From Acidobacteriota bacterium (GTDB taxonomy: Bacteria > Acidobacteriota > Vicinamibacteria > Fen-336): a DNA stretch of 5,790 bases. The notes under the pieces were generated by a model. That model was not told the origin of the DNA. It saw only the letters and a program-made list of their open reading frames with translations, and did not search any database. Positions 5,025 through 5,790 of the stretch are shown in pieces. Positions within the stretch are counted from its first letter, which is position 1. Each line of letters starts with the position of its first letter. The stretch spans positions 9,139 to 14,928 of the forward strand of contig PMCG01000375.1 in assembly GCA_003155335.1 (NCBI GenBank), read 5' to 3'. The position numbers and the translations under genes were made by a program.

Positions 5025-5044
5025 TAGCTCGACAGCGTTCAACG

Positions 5045-5790
5045 ATGCAGACGATCCGATACGGGCCATCTGCCGACCAGGAGGCGGACCTGTACCTTCC
5101 CACAACGCCACGGCCTCCTGTTGTCTGTCTGCTACACGGCGGGTTCTGGCGGATGCCCCATGGCCGCGATCAGATGGCCGCTATCGCCGACGACTTGGTG
5201 TCTCGCGGCCTCGCGGTCTGGAACCTGGAATACCGTCGGCTGGGAGCGCCCGGGGCCGGATGGCCGGCGACAATGGACGACGTCGCCACTGGCGTCTCCC
5301 ATCTCGCGCAGCTTTCCCTCGGAGGCGTCGACCTCGATCTCGACCGAGTCGCGGTGGTGGGCCACTCCGCTGGTGGGCATCTCGCACTGTGGGTCGCTGG
5401 CCGCAGTCGTTCTCAGAGCGCCCACTCGCCACGGGTGCGTGTGCTCGCTGCCATCGGTTTGGCGCCGATAGCTGACCTCGCACGCGCTCACGAACTCAAG
5501 GTTGGAGGCGAAGTGGTGCGGGAACTGCTCGGTGGGACGCCGAATCAATGCCCGGAGCGATTCCAGGCAGCTTCACCGATGGAGATGCTCCCGCTGCGTG
5601 TCAGGCAGCTCATTCTGCATGGCACGGCCGATGATGTGGTCTCCGTCGATCTCTCGCGCTGCTACGCGCGGGCGGCCGAGGCAGCAGGCGACACCGTTGA
5701 GCTCATCGAGCTGTCGGGCACCGGGCACCTGGACTACCTGGACCCAAGCAGCGAGGCCCATGCGACGCTCTGTCGCTGGCTGCTGGCATC
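5045..5790 (+). CDS. Alpha/beta hydrolase, esterase type (C-terminus cut)
   Basis: 248 codons up to the window edge; the family is usually about 250-260, so only the last few residues are missing. A serine hydrolase of the BD-FAE / acetyl-esterase / kynurenine-formamidase-like group, cytoplasmic (no signal peptide), probably cleaving small esters or amides. Seen: LLHGGFWR (29-36), whose HGG forms the oxyanion hole; NLEYRRLGAPGAGWP (60-74), typical of the group; GHSAGGHLALW (106-116) with nucleophile S108; LHGTADDVVS (191-200) with catalytic D196; GTGHLDYLDP (225-234) with catalytic H228. The whole triad is present, so it should be active. The HGGFWR and GWPATMDDV blocks are close to kynurenine-formamidase-like esterases, but the substrate cannot be fixed and no tryptophan-pathway gene is nearby. 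ATG 5045 starts the usual N-terminus (YGPSADQEADLYLP); it lacks a Shine-Dalgarno, and GTG 5021 is an alternative. Confidence 0.94.
   Translation, partial: MQTIRYGPSADQEADLYLPTTPRPPVVCLLHGGFWRMPHGRDQMAAIADDLVSRGLAVWNLEYRRLGAPGAGWPATMDDVATGVSHLAQLSLGGVDLDLDRVAVVGHSAGGHLALWVAGRSRSQSAHSPRVRVLAAIGLAPIADLARAHELKVGGEVVRELLGGTPNQCPERFQAASPMEMLPLRVRQLILHGTADDVVSVDLSRCYARAAEAAGDTVELIELSGTGHLDYLDPSSEAHATLCRWLLA

Noticed and set aside
4994..5043. Possible integron attC site between the 107-residue gene and the hydrolase: GCCCAAC near the first gene's end, a palindrome, then GCGTTCAAC just before the next ATG.
   Set aside because: The right end should match GTTRRRY and pair with the left end (GTTGGGC expected). 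GTTCAAC does not, the inner L boxes do not pair, and no similar site follows the other genes.

Overview
GC-rich bacterial DNA with a strong preference for G or C at third codon positions, holding parts or all of about eight genes. A Hanks-type Ser/Thr kinase, a DinB-fold protein, a BD-FAE/Aes-type alpha/beta hydrolase and an AbiEii-like nucleotidyltransferase in one stretch suggest a soil or sediment lineage such as Acidobacteriota, Gemmatimonadota, Planctomycetota or Myxococcota. This is an impression from gene content and base composition only; there is no phylogenetic marker in the window.

Layout. 1-419 (minus): first 139 codons of a Ser/Thr protein kinase, cut by the window edge at its HRD motif. 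598-1104 (minus): an AbiEii/MNT-like nucleotidyltransferase. It is divergent from a 69-codon gene (1123-1332, plus), and only 18 bases separate the two ATGs. A near-symmetric -10 element (TTAGGATA) sits in that gap and could start two leaderless transcripts. The end of the small gene is made of a GC-rich palindromic repeat. At 1379-1439 lies a degenerate tRNA or tRNA 3' end including CCA, a possible attachment-site scar. 1566-2078: DinB-like protein. 2081-2260: a doubtful 59-codon ORF. 2297-3595: a 432-residue protein with a complete C-terminal HNH nuclease domain. 3699-4471: a two-helix membrane protein of unknown family whose reading frame appears broken near 4200-4270. 4652-4975: a 107-residue conserved-looking hypothetical protein. 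5045-5790: an alpha/beta hydrolase lacking only its last residues.

How the genes relate. Apart from the two minus-strand genes on the left, everything is on the plus strand, but the spacings (tens to about 180 bases) and separate candidate promoters suggest mostly independent genes rather than one operon. The nucleotidyltransferase/small-protein pair and the HNH protein are the kinds of genes found in accessory or defence regions. The tRNA remnant, the repeat-derived gene tail and the broken membrane gene fit a region with turnover. The DinB and HNH genes are each preceded by a near-identical 16-base element containing TATCCT, which may be a shared promoter or operator. No complete transposase, integrase, CRISPR array or rRNA gene is visible.
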